The translations under genes were made by a program, and so were the position numbers. The notes beneath the pieces were generated by a model that was given only the letters and a program-made list of their open reading frames with translations, was not told where the DNA came from and searched no databases. Below, one piece after another: positions 8,505-15,858 of a stretch of 53,299 nucleotides of DNA. Source of the stretch: Proteobacteria bacterium SG_bin4 (GTDB taxonomy: Bacteria > Pseudomonadota > Gammaproteobacteria > Burkholderiales > Nitrosomonadaceae); NCBI GenBank assembly GCA_002083395.1, contig LWDH01000005.1, positions 1 to 53,299 of the forward strand, given 5' to 3'. How positions within the stretch are numbered: position 1 is the first letter of the stretch; every line of letters starts with the position of its first letter.

Positions 8505-9184
8505 AAGCACTTCGCATTTTGATTATCGAAGATGAAAATCAAATTCGTCGTTTCTTACGTATGGCGTTAACGGCAGAAAATTTTGATGTTATTGAGGCTG
8601 AGAGTGGTTCACGTGGTTTGATTGAAGCCTCGACCAGGCAACCTGATCTTGCCATTATTGACCTTGGTTTACCTGATTCCGATGGAAAAGAAATCATCCG
8701 GCAGATCCGTAGTTGGTCGAAAATACCCATAATTGTATTATCAGCCCGCGATCGCGAAGAAGAAAAAGTTGCAGCGCTTAATATGGGAGCTGATGATTAT
8801 CTGACAAAACCATTCGGAGTACCGGAATTAGTCGCGCGAGTTCGAGCTCATTTGCGCCGGCATCAATCCACTGAAAATCAAGGTGAATCAATAGCACATT
8901 TTGGTGATGTGATCGTTGATCTCGCAACCCATACAGTCACGCGCACTGGCACAGAGATTCACCTCACACCAATTGAATATCGATTACTATCGACGCTTAT
9001 CGGTGCGCGCGGACGTGTCGTCACTCATAACCAGCTTATGCTGGCAGTGTGGGGACCCAATTATTCAGAACGATCACACTATCTTCGTATCTACATGGGG
9101 CACTTGCGACAAAAGTTAGAGCGTAACCCGGCTCAACCTGAATTTCTGCTTACCGAGCTTGGGGTAGGTTATCGGTTGATATAA
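8501..9184 (+). CDS. kdpE: KdpE, response regulator of the kdp operon
   Basis: A 227-residue OmpR-family regulator. The receiver domain (1-120) has the acidic pair E10/D11, the phospho-acceptor Asp54 in AIIDLGLPD and Lys in YLTKPFG. The winged-helix DNA-binding domain covers about 130-227 and ends LTELGVGYRLI. It should bind upstream of kdpF; the tandem ATTTTTAC repeat there is the candidate site. It starts in an ATGA overlap with kdpD. A decayed relative of its C-terminus lies at 782-1012 on the other strand. Confidence 0.97.
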   Translation: MKALRILIIEDENQIRRFLRMALTAENFDVIEAESGSRGLIEASTRQPDLAIIDLGLPDSDGKEIIRQIRSWSKIPIIVLSARDREEEKVAALNMGADDYLTKPFGVPELVARVRAHLRRHQSTENQGESIAHFGDVIVDLATHTVTRTGTEIHLTPIEYRLLSTLIGARGRVVTHNQLMLAVWGPNYSERSHYLRIYMGHLRQKLERNPAQPEFLLTELGVGYRLI

Positions 9185-9325
9185 GACAATAACCGCAGCG
9201 CCATTTTAGTTTAACGTGAATTAAACAAAATATTGAACAACTTAAATAGTAATGGTTTGAATTTCGTTGTGAATTAGCCGCAAAGCCTACCTCATTCTTT
9301 GCACAACTTTTTATAAACTGGAGCC

Positions 9326-10987
9326 ATGATGACCACTGTCAATTCAGATCATACTGTTCGCCATTTCCGAGAGGTGCTTTTCTGGCCGGTGCAAATGATG
9401 CCGCTTGTGGGTATCGGAAACGCACAACCCCACTGGGAATTTCTGGCACAGATCGGCGAAGACAATCCATGGTACAGACTGAAAGACAGATTTCAGGCAG
9501 ATGAACTTGATTTTGCTGAGCGGCACTACAAGGAATTTGTTACCTTCCTACCTTATGTTCAGCGCTTTATCTATGGCGAAACTCATAGTCATGTGTCTGA
9601 TCATGCGGCTGATCCGCCTGGTGGTTCAGCAATCAAGATATTCCGAAGGCGCGGGGTTTCCGCCTTGCGACTGATGCTGCGTGACGACGAAGCGCCCATC
9701 ACGCTGACTGTGGAGCATATCGAGCTCTGGTTTTTCGACGACATCAACGTAGCTTTCCTCAAGGTGGAATTGTCAGCCACCGACTTGCCGTTCGCCTGGG
9801 TGTGCGATCTGCTGTACCGCTTTGGCCGTGCCTACCCTACCGGCTGGGATGAAGACGGTCATGGCAAGCACAATGCTCACCGTGCCGAGTGGCTGTCTTC
9901 AGACGGCACGGTGCTCGCCGTGTCAGATTCAGATAACCAGGAAAAATTTCTCTCCTACACCCGCAAGCACCGTTCACCAGGCATTTCCGAACATTGGGAT
10001 TTTCTCTTGCGTCCCTTGGTGCTGGACCCGTCGGAGGAAATCGGCATCCTGCGCTACCGCCAGATCGAATACCACCGGATGCCATTGATGGCTTTCCTTG
10101 CAGTGGATAATCCGTGCGGCATAAGTCGGGAAAACTGGTTGCGCCTCGGCCTGGTCGCCACCTTCCCTCCCGATGAGGTGTTGTCAACGCATGATCCAGA
10201 TGTGGCCGAGTTCGAGTCACGCTACTGCTATGACCGCTTTTGGACCGATACCGAGGCTGGTCCCAACACGCGCTTCCTCTGCACTGGCCGCGCCTTTCTC
10301 GCCGTCGGGGATGCGCATGCCGATTATTTTTGTGACCAGACGCGCGGTATCCTGGCCCAGTTCCGCCACCAATATGTTTTGTTGTTTTTGATTACACATT
10401 TCCACCGCGCCTCGCTACTGGTATTTTCCAACCGCATAGCAGATGCGGTGCATGACCTGGATATCCGCGAACCGCAATCTATAAGCCGTTTTCGACGCAG
10501 GATTTACGCCGGCTTCGAGGCTTTCCTGCGTTTCACCCACCGTTACTGGTATCACGAGCTTTCCGAAAGATCCCACGTACAGGCTCTCTACCGCCTGTGC
10601 AGCAAACATCTGAGCAACGATTCCCTGTACCAGGAGGTAAAAGAAGATCTGCGAGACATGAGCCAGTATCTCGACAGCAACACGCAGCGCCAGCAATCCA
10701 CCACAATCGTCCGCCTCACCGTGGTGACCACGTTCAGCATGATCGGGACAGTGGCTACTGGCCTGCTCGGTATGAATCTCATTGCTGAGGCCGACGCACC
10801 CATCTCCACTCGCCTGACTTATTTCTTAGTCACCACGCTGATCACGGCACTACTCATGTTGTTAGCCATTCTCAAGTCGAAGCAACTCTCCAATGTGATG
10901 GATATGCTGGCAGATGACCAGAAAAGCTTGAGTACCCGTCTGGCCAGGCTGGGCAAGGTATGGCAGCGCAATCCGCCCAAGCCGTGA
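9326..10987 (+). CDS. CorA-like divalent-cation transporter family protein
   Basis: A 553-residue protein ending with two transmembrane helices. The first (about 462-485) closes with GMN at about 482-484, the signature of CorA-type Mg2+/Co2+/Ni2+ transporters, and the second lies at about 497-515. The long soluble N-terminal part (about 450 residues, far longer than classical CorA, which totals about 320) has weak resemblance to CorA cytoplasmic domains and ends in an amphipathic helix before the first membrane helix. Classical CorA has GMN-followed-by-PE; here the following residues are LIAEAD. Base composition is visibly richer in G+C than the kdp genes. The substrate is not predictable; transport is inferred from the GMN motif. 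Confidence 0.75.
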   Translation: MMTTVNSDHTVRHFREVLFWPVQMMPLVGIGNAQPHWEFLAQIGEDNPWYRLKDRFQADELDFAERHYKEFVTFLPYVQRFIYGETHSHVSDHAADPPGGSAIKIFRRRGVSALRLMLRDDEAPITLTVEHIELWFFDDINVAFLKVELSATDLPFAWVCDLLYRFGRAYPTGWDEDGHGKHNAHRAEWLSSDGTVLAVSDSDNQEKFLSYTRKHRSPGISEHWDFLLRPLVLDPSEEIGILRYRQIEYHRMPLMAFLAVDNPCGISRENWLRLGLVATFPPDEVLSTHDPDVAEFESRYCYDRFWTDTEAGPNTRFLCTGRAFLAVGDAHADYFCDQTRGILAQFRHQYVLLFLITHFHRASLLVFSNRIADAVHDLDIREPQSISRFRRRIYAGFEAFLRFTHRYWYHELSERSHVQALYRLCSKHLSNDSLYQEVKEDLRDMSQYLDSNTQRQQSTTIVRLTVVTTFSMIGTVATGLLGMNLIAEADAPISTRLTYFLVTTLITALLMLLAILKSKQLSNVMDMLADDQKSLSTRLARLGKVWQRNPPKP

Positions 10988-10999
10988 ATGATCAAAGCT

Positions 11000-11027
11000 C
11001 CACCTCCATTAGGTGGTGCCTTTATTA
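11000..11027. terminator. Short hairpin between convergent genes
   Basis: CCACCT (11000-11005) pairs with AGGTGG (11011-11016) around a 5-base loop, followed by TGCCTTTATT on the plus strand. It is placed 13 bases after the CorA-like stop and before the end of the convergent PII-like gene. A weak rho-independent terminator is likely. Confidence 0.5.
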
Positions 11028-11039
11028 CACCTTTGAGGA

Positions 11040-11510
11040 CTAAGAGAAGTATGATTTGCGAACCTTAGTAATGTCACCATGCTGCTTCCACTTTTTTCTT
11101 CTTTGTATCTCACAAGTGACACTACAGGTTATGTGTCTTCCGTAAGCCATGATGTGACGAATATGATTGACTTGGTGCTCTGTTCCGCATATTGGACAGT
11201 GGTGTAAATAAGAATCCTTGCTGCCTGCCCCGTTCACATTCGAAGAGATACTCTCGATTTTCGCTGCATGCGCGGTGGAAAGAATAGCGGAAATCACTCC
11301 TTCAAACCGAGCGTCATCAGACATAACTTCCAATCGCATATGATCTTTACGCTGGGCAATGTGAGTTCCACAGTACCAGTCACCAAGTTCCGCGATACAG
11401 GTTCTATGAGGTACCTGGGCAATTACCAATTTATTCGCACCTGCGATAAAAACCACTTTACGTATTGCCGACATATCCGATGCGTTTATTACGATTGTGA
11501 TGCGTTTCAT
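11040..11510 (-). CDS. PII-like (GlnB-fold) protein with a C-terminal Cys4 motif
   Basis: A 156-residue protein; start ATG at 11510-11508 with AAGGAG about 8 bases upstream. Residues 1-90 have a PII-like pattern: KRITIVINASDMSAIRKVV as first strand and helix, NKLVIAQV, then MRLEVMSDD and a helix ISAILSTAHAAKI, the position where PII proteins have IIRTAQTGKIGDG. The PII T-loop tyrosine region is replaced by a short WYCGTH. Residues 104-140 hold HCPICGTEH and CSVTC (Cys105, 108, 129, 133), a probable zinc-binding knuckle, followed by a basic stretch RRKKWK. No partner gene (amtB or another transporter) is adjacent except the CorA-like gene, which converges on it. The function is unknown; a small-molecule sensor is an inference. 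Confidence 0.6.
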   Translation of the reverse strand: MKRITIVINASDMSAIRKVVFIAGANKLVIAQVPHRTCIAELGDWYCGTHIAQRKDHMRLEVMSDDARFEGVISAILSTAHAAKIESISSNVNGAGSKDSYLHHCPICGTEHQVNHIRHIMAYGRHITCSVTCEIQRRKKWKQHGDITKVRKSYFS

Positions 11511-11913
11511 GCAATTTCTCCTTTGCTGACAATTCCACGAAAATACAAGACAAATGCTAGAAGAAACAGCATAAGAATGTCATAAATTACAAGCCGCAAC
11601 TTGTAAAAAATTCGTAAAATCTGATCAGAAGGGTGAAACCGCATAAACTGCGCTTTTTCATCTGTCTTTGCCTTGCATCAGTTTCCTCGAATACGTTTTC
11701 AACGGTCTGTTAAGTCCGGGTGGGATATCAGTGAGTGGCTTTAAACCGGAAGAAACATGGGATTTCATACCTGGTTTACAAAAGCCCAAACCAATATGAA
11801 GCAGAAGCAGCAAAATCGATAAAAGCAGCTTAGCTGAAGTGTCCGGTTTTACTTGATCGGGTCATCGTGATTGCTTTTGTTACGCATTGGTGAAATAACG
11901 ATCTCTTAAACGG
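11511..11913. other. Intergenic, with remnants of a degraded exported-protein gene
   Basis: No intact gene. On the plus strand, 11645-11712 translates without a start codon to KLRFFICLCLASVSS and more, which looks like a signal peptide, but it stops at TAA 11710. In another frame 11690-11799 reads YVFNGLLSPGGISVSG and then EETWDFIPGLQKPKPI before a stop. The two together look like a decayed exported-protein gene with a frameshift. The source family is not recognised. Confidence 0.35.
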
Positions 11914-11955
11914 AAACTTCTTCGCCCGCACTGGCTGGTGCGAACGAAGAAGTTT
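11914..11955 (-). terminator. Long hairpin after the secreted-protease operon
   Basis: AAACTTCTTCG (11914-11924) is perfectly complementary to CGAAGAAGTTT (11945-11955), with an inner GCAC/GTGC pairing. It lies about 30 bases beyond the metalloprotease stop. There is only a weak T tract on the minus strand (TTTCCGTTT), so it may act as a terminator or as a 3'-end stabilising structure. Confidence 0.6.
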
Positions 11956-11983
11956 GCTGGTGATGCGGCGAATCGTGACAGAC

Positions 11984-13075
11984 TTAGTTCACGCGGATGC
12001 CGATGTAAGTAGCATTGTTGGCTTCGCTACGCTCGGTAAATGCGCCGTTGTAGTCGATGATCGCGCCGATCCAGTAATTCTGGCCGCTGACCAGATCGGA
12101 AGGAATGACCAGGAAGGTGTTGTTGGTGGTATCCGGAAAACCGCGATACAGCGTAACCGTGCCTTCGCCGAGGAACCGGTCGCCGGTCGTGATGGTGTCA
12201 TTGGTCGACAGGTAATAACCGACTTTGGCCGTCAGCGGACTGGTTTTGCCAAGGTTCTCATAGGTCATTTCGAGCTTGATGGTTTGTCCTTTGTTGACGC
12301 GATATACCGGTTCGGCGGTACCTCCGACTTTTGCTAGTTCTACATTCGAAGTATTGAAAATGCGAGTGCGGTCGTGCGTGCTGTATTCACCGCTGCTGCC
12401 GGTATGCCGCCAATGCGAAACGGCCAGATCATTCGGGCCGCCAGCCCATAAGCCATACACCGCGACCAAGCCGTTGTTGGCATCCTCACCGCTGTAAGCC
12501 GTGGCGGTTGCGCCGTTGGCATGGATATGCGTCCAGTCGGAACCCATGATGTTATAAACATTGGCGGTGTGCGCCAGTCCGGCGGCATGGCCGAATTCGT
12601 GCATGGCGGTAGTTTGGAACGGACGGCTTGCACCACCGTAAGGCCATAAGCTGGCTTTGTTGGTGGTGTAGTGATACGCCACGCTGTTATTGAAAATGAT
12701 ATCCGCTTCTTTCAACGTGCAATCGCCTTTAAACCAGACATAAGTGACAGCCGGATAGGTGCCGATGTTCGGGCCGCCGCTGGCTTCCCACCAGGCTTCG
12801 TTCTCGTTGTTATTGGCAGCGACGCCGGGCTCGTTCCATGCAACGCCGAAGCTTAAGTTACTGGGATTGCCATTCCAATGGGTGACCACGGAAGATAATG
12901 CATCGCGCCAAGGACCCACCGGAAAGCCGACGGATGAGGCGCGGATGGTGTAATTGTTGCCGCTCCATTTGGTTGCGTTGCCGCCGCACTTGATGGTGGT
13001 GTAGGCGAATGCATGTTGCGTAACGGTTGCCAAAAAGAGCGTGGCGAGCAGTTGGTTTAATCGTGAGAATTTCAT
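11984..13075 (-). CDS. Secreted matrixin-like zinc metalloprotease with C-terminal CARDB-type domain
   Basis: A 363-residue exported protein. The signal peptide (1-24) ends THAFA-like (TQHAFA). The zinc site is HEFGHAAGLAH (His159, Glu160, His163, His169), the metzincin pattern HExxHxxGxxH, followed by the Met-turn YNIMGSDW (Met177). Residues about 245-363 resemble a CARDB/Ig-like adhesion module (YRVNKGQTIKLEMTYENLG, FTERSEANNATYIG). AGGAG lies 6-7 bases upstream of the ATG. It is the second gene of an operon, 65 bases after the exported partner gene. No pro-domain cysteine switch was seen. It probably cleaves extracellular or envelope protein; the substrate is unknown. Confidence 0.85.
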   Translation of the reverse strand: MKFSRLNQLLATLFLATVTQHAFAYTTIKCGGNATKWSGNNYTIRASSVGFPVGPWRDALSSVVTHWNGNPSNLSFGVAWNEPGVAANNNENEAWWEASGGPNIGTYPAVTYVWFKGDCTLKEADIIFNNSVAYHYTTNKASLWPYGGASRPFQTTAMHEFGHAAGLAHTANVYNIMGSDWTHIHANGATATAYSGEDANNGLVAVYGLWAGGPNDLAVSHWRHTGSSGEYSTHDRTRIFNTSNVELAKVGGTAEPVYRVNKGQTIKLEMTYENLGKTSPLTAKVGYYLSTNDTITTGDRFLGEGTVTLYRGFPDTTNNTFLVIPSDLVSGQNYWIGAIIDYNGAFTERSEANNATYIGIRVN

Positions 13076-13140
13076 TGTAAGTCTCCTAAAAATTGTTCAT
13101 AACTTGAATGAGGGTTGCAGATTTAGCGTGGAAACGCGCT

Positions 13141-13968
13141 TTAATCCTTGTGGATGGTCATTTCCACGTGAGGCGGCGCTTCCAGATCGAGTTTTTTGAG
13201 AACCGGTGCTACAGCCGGAGCGGCAACTGGTTTTGCTTTTCCTACAGCAAACTGTTCATGCATTTGCACGCTTTGGGCGGGTTTGAGCGAACTGAGCGCT
13301 TGCGGCGTATAGTGCTGATTGACGCTATCGCTAAGGAATTTGCGGAATTGCACCGGCGTCAGCTTGGTCGCATCGGCGGGCGGTGTCCACTCGGCTTTGG
13401 TTTCAGTTTCAAAAGTAAATTCTTTGATACCGATGCGCAACGTCACGCTTTTCTTTTCTTCGTTAAAATTGCCTTGATCGAGCTGGCCGTTGCTGCGCAA
13501 CCAGATTTCTTGCCAGGCATCGGAATGCACAGCGTCCTTGCTGATGCGGAAGCGCCCGAAATTACCGCCGACCACCGGTGAAATTTCCACGCCGTTGCCG
13601 CGCACGAAGACGATATCCTGATCGCCCACCTGGAACAGTGGCACGCCTGGAATAATCAAGGTATTGCCGGCATCATCCGGGCCGCCGCGGAAACGCAGGG
13701 TGATCAACTTGTCCTGGCTCGAACGGCCCTTAAAGCTCCGGCTGATCTCGTAGGTTACGTAGGTATGCGGCATGGCAACGTCGCCCGCTTGCAAAACGTC
13801 CGATGTGCGATAGTCGACCTCGACGACCTTGCCTTCAAAAATCAGATCGGCCTTATGCACCAGATCCGAAGTATTGGTGCCGTCTGCGTGCGATGCATGC
13901 GACTGCGGAATTGCAATCGCCAAACCTAAAGTTAATATTGCTGCGGCTAATGTTGTTACTTTCATCAT
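13141..13968 (-). CDS. Exported protein of unknown function, partner of the metalloprotease
   Basis: A 275-residue protein with a signal peptide (about 1-26, ending SHASHA). AGAGGAG stands just before tandem ATGs at 13968 and 13965. The mature part is mostly beta-strand, with ADLIFEGKVVEVDY, TYVTYEISRSFKG and LITLRFRGG near the N-terminus, a pattern often seen in small secreted proteins located beside matrixin-like proteases. The C-terminal third is Ala/Pro-rich and ends charged. There are no catalytic motifs or cysteines. Operon position upstream of the protease suggests a chaperone, inhibitor or co-secreted substrate. This is inference only. Confidence 0.75.
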   Translation of the reverse strand: MMKVTTLAAAILTLGLAIAIPQSHASHADGTNTSDLVHKADLIFEGKVVEVDYRTSDVLQAGDVAMPHTYVTYEISRSFKGRSSQDKLITLRFRGGPDDAGNTLIIPGVPLFQVGDQDIVFVRGNGVEISPVVGGNFGRFRISKDAVHSDAWQEIWLRSNGQLDQGNFNEEKKSVTLRIGIKEFTFETETKAEWTPPADATKLTPVQFRKFLSDSVNQHYTPQALSSLKPAQSVQMHEQFAVGKAKPVAAPAVAPVLKKLDLEAPPHVEMTIHKD

Positions 13969-14228
13969 ATATCTCCTCTTACGTGGTTAATTGCTACATT
14001 GTTGCGCCGAATTTTCAGCAAACCCGGCAAAATCAAAACTGCCACGCAAAGATAGGGCTTTTAGCACGATCAGTCTGTGATAAAACACACAGAGCACGGC
14101 GCTTTGCAGCTAAGCTCTTGGAGGAAAAGGCTAGTTGAATGGGAATGCGGTCATTGAAGGTAATCTTCTTGGCGGTTTGAGAAATCAGGTATGCTTGCAC
14201 TGAGAGAGTGTAGTGGAGGGGATCAATC
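13969..14228. other. Upstream region of the protease operon; possible riboswitch-like core on the plus strand
   Basis: The minus-strand side must contain the promoter of the secreted module. On the plus strand GCAAACC (about 14020) and ACGCAAAG (about 14044), then GGGC, resemble the conserved core of the c-di-GMP-I (GEMM) riboswitch. The flanking pairing is poor, and the only downstream plus-strand gene is a truncated stub. It could be a decayed riboswitch or chance. Confidence 0.2.
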
Positions 14229-14351
14229 ATGCATACCATTGGTAAATTTGTACTCGGGTTGATGGGGCAATTGCGCGCCAAACCGGCTGTTGGTGATTCG
14301 GTTACAATGATCTCTTTGCCGCCGCCGGAGAAGCTCGGATGGTTCGAATGA
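14229..14351 (+). pseudogene. N-terminal stub of a SagB-type nitroreductase-like gene
   Basis: ATG 14229 opens a 40-residue frame, with GGAGGGG upstream, ending in TGA 14349-14351. It reads MHTIGKFVLGLMGQLRAKPA, then VGDSVTMISLPPPEKLGWFE. The segment ISLPPPEK resembles the conserved start of SagB/ThcOx-type nitroreductases, where the FMN domain should follow. Here it stops abruptly, and the next gene begins inside the stub's last codons. It looks like a gene cut by recombination; a real 40-residue peptide cannot be excluded. Confidence 0.45.
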
Positions 14352-14923
14352 AAAGAACGATGCAACATTTATCATATGGGATAGAGCGACCATGTGATTT
14401 GCTTAAAAAATTGGAATGGGAAGCAGATAAGCTTAGGAATAAACCTCATGCGTACGATGTGTTCAATTTCATGCTGACTGCAGCTGTACTCGCAGAATGG
14501 ATTCAGAAATTTTATTCCTCAGATTCTGTGCCTGATCCTTTCGCCGAACCTAAAAAAGGTCAATGCAATTGGTTGATACCAAGTAAAGCAGTGCATTGGA
14601 TAAATGATACAAGCTGCCTTCCTAATCCCTATTTAGACGTTCGCTATCATATCGAGAATGCATTGTCGATCTGCTCGCATACAGCGAATGCCAGTAAGCA
14701 TTTTCACTGGAAAGATGGGCGTAGTATTACTAGAATTGAGGAAGAGCCTCAGATTGGTGATTATTATCAATATTTTTTTACGTCAACAGCCCCAGATTTG
14801 TATCTTGAGTTTGAAGGAGATTATTATGGTTTACAACAAATAAAAGGGATTCTGTTGCAATTCTATACTGGGTTAATCCATTATCTCGAAAACAAAGAAT
14901 CATCCAGTGGAGCGGTCTCGTGA
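14348..14923 (+). CDS. Hypothetical helical protein (accessory)
   Basis: About 191 residues from ATG 14348 (an in-frame ATG at 14339 would add three). The family is not recognised. There is no signal peptide or membrane segment; it is rich in aromatic residues and predominantly helical. It contains ENALSICSHTANASKHFHW, a helix followed by NASKHF; similar N-x-x-K-H patterns occur in HEPN-like and other accessory proteins, but catalysis cannot be claimed. The A+T-rich codon use differs from the sucCD genes that follow. It sits between a truncated stub and an MntA/HepT pair, a typical place for laterally acquired defence genes. No ribosome binding site is obvious. Confidence 0.6.
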   Translation: MKRTMQHLSYGIERPCDLLKKLEWEADKLRNKPHAYDVFNFMLTAAVLAEWIQKFYSSDSVPDPFAEPKKGQCNWLIPSKAVHWINDTSCLPNPYLDVRYHIENALSICSHTANASKHFHWKDGRSITRIEEEPQIGDYYQYFFTSTAPDLYLEFEGDYYGLQQIKGILLQFYTGLIHYLENKESSSGAVS

Positions 14924-14987
14924 GAATCTATGAAATACCAAGTCAAAGCAATTTTTGAGCGATGCAGTATGTGGTGAGGCCGGGCAA

Positions 14988-15338
14988 ATGATGATAACCA
15001 ATCTCGATGAAACTCACCTTTGCTCAACCAAACCTAAAGTCCGATTATCGGCCAGGGAAATCGAACTCATTCGAGCGACGGTGCATCGCTTGTTGGGTGA
15101 TGATGCGCGTATTTGCATTTTTGGTTCCAGAGCGCGGGAAGATGAGAAGGGCGGGGATATCGATCTATTAATCGAGACGGAACAAAAACTAGCCGATCGC
15201 GTTTCAATTGCGTGCCGGTTAACCAGTCAATTACAAATACAGCTCGGTGATCAGAAAATCGATGTCATCCTCGTCGATCCGGAGACACCAGAGCAGCCGA
15301 TTCATCAAATCGCACGCGAAAGCGGGGTGATGTTATGA
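14988..15338 (+). CDS. mntA: MntA-like minimal nucleotidyltransferase antitoxin
   Basis: About 116 residues from ATG 14988; a TTG at 14955 in the same frame would add 11. It has the minimal nucleotidyltransferase motif GSRAREDEKGGDID (GS-x9-DxD), and KIDVILVD supplies the third acidic strand. In MntA-HepT modules this enzyme transfers AMP from ATP to a tyrosine of HepT and so neutralises the toxin. The final ATGA overlaps the hepT start at 15335, as is usual for the pair. The catalytic residues look intact. Confidence 0.85.
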   Translation: MMITNLDETHLCSTKPKVRLSAREIELIRATVHRLLGDDARICIFGSRAREDEKGGDIDLLIETEQKLADRVSIACRLTSQLQIQLGDQKIDVILVDPETPEQPIHQIARESGVML

Positions 15339-15843
15339 CAGCGGATACCTTCAAAATCGAGTCGATCCGATTGCTGGCATTACTGAAAATTGTCCGGGTG
15401 AAGGTGTATTGCTGTTGAAGACGGATGCGCGGCTTTTCAAGGCGAAACTTGACGCTGCTTGGGTGGGGCGGTTGGAAAACGATGATGATCTGGCGGAACG
15501 TCTGGATGCCTTTGTGTCCCGTTTTGGGCGGATGCAGGATACCGTGGGAGACAAGTTGATACCCGTGCTGCTTAAGTCACTGGCGGAAAAAACCGGCAGT
15601 GCCCTGGATAATCTGAACCGGGCTGAGAAACTAGGTTTTTTGCCGTCGGTCGAGGAATGGCTGGATGTGCGTAATTTACGCAATAAGCTGGTACACGAAT
15701 ATATGTCTGATCCTGCAGAATTTGCCGCAGCGTTGAACATAGCGCATTCGATGGTTTCGTTACTGGTGTCGGCCTACAATAGCATTAATCGCTATGCCCG
15801 CTCGCGTATTTCGGAGACGGAATGGCCGGAACTATTACCCTAG
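15335..15843 (+). pseudogene. hepT: HepT-like HEPN toxin gene with an apparent one-base deletion near its start
   Basis: ATG 15335 overlaps the mntA stop and begins MTADTFKIESIRLLALLKIV, but the frame stops at 15416. The conserved body continues in another frame to 15843. Adding one A to the AAAA at 15386-15389 gives a continuous reading ALLKNCPGEGVLLLKTDARL, matching HepT layout. The RNase signature is present as RNKLVHEY (R-x4-H-x-Y), including the tyrosine that MntA AMPylates. If the deletion is real, the full toxin is not made unless translation restarts, for example at TTG 15409. It could also be a homopolymer sequencing error or a slippage site. Confidence 0.8.
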
Positions 15844-15858
15844 AGAGAGGTGAAACCG

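Noticed and set aside
11268..11585. Plus-strand frame of 105 residues antisense to the PII-like gene
   Set aside because: The opposite strand has a good start, ribosome binding site and recognisable fold; this frame is its shadow.
11840..11870. Possible IS3-type end (GTGTCCGGTTTTAC)
   Set aside because: Only a short resemblance, with no partner repeat or transposase in reach.
13108..13581. Plus-strand frame of 157 residues over the exported partner gene
   Set aside because: Lies fully antisense to a gene with signal peptide and strong ribosome binding site.
14335..14350. tRNA T-loop-like GGTTCGAAT
   Set aside because: No cloverleaf could be drawn around it, and it lies at the end of the SagB-type stub.
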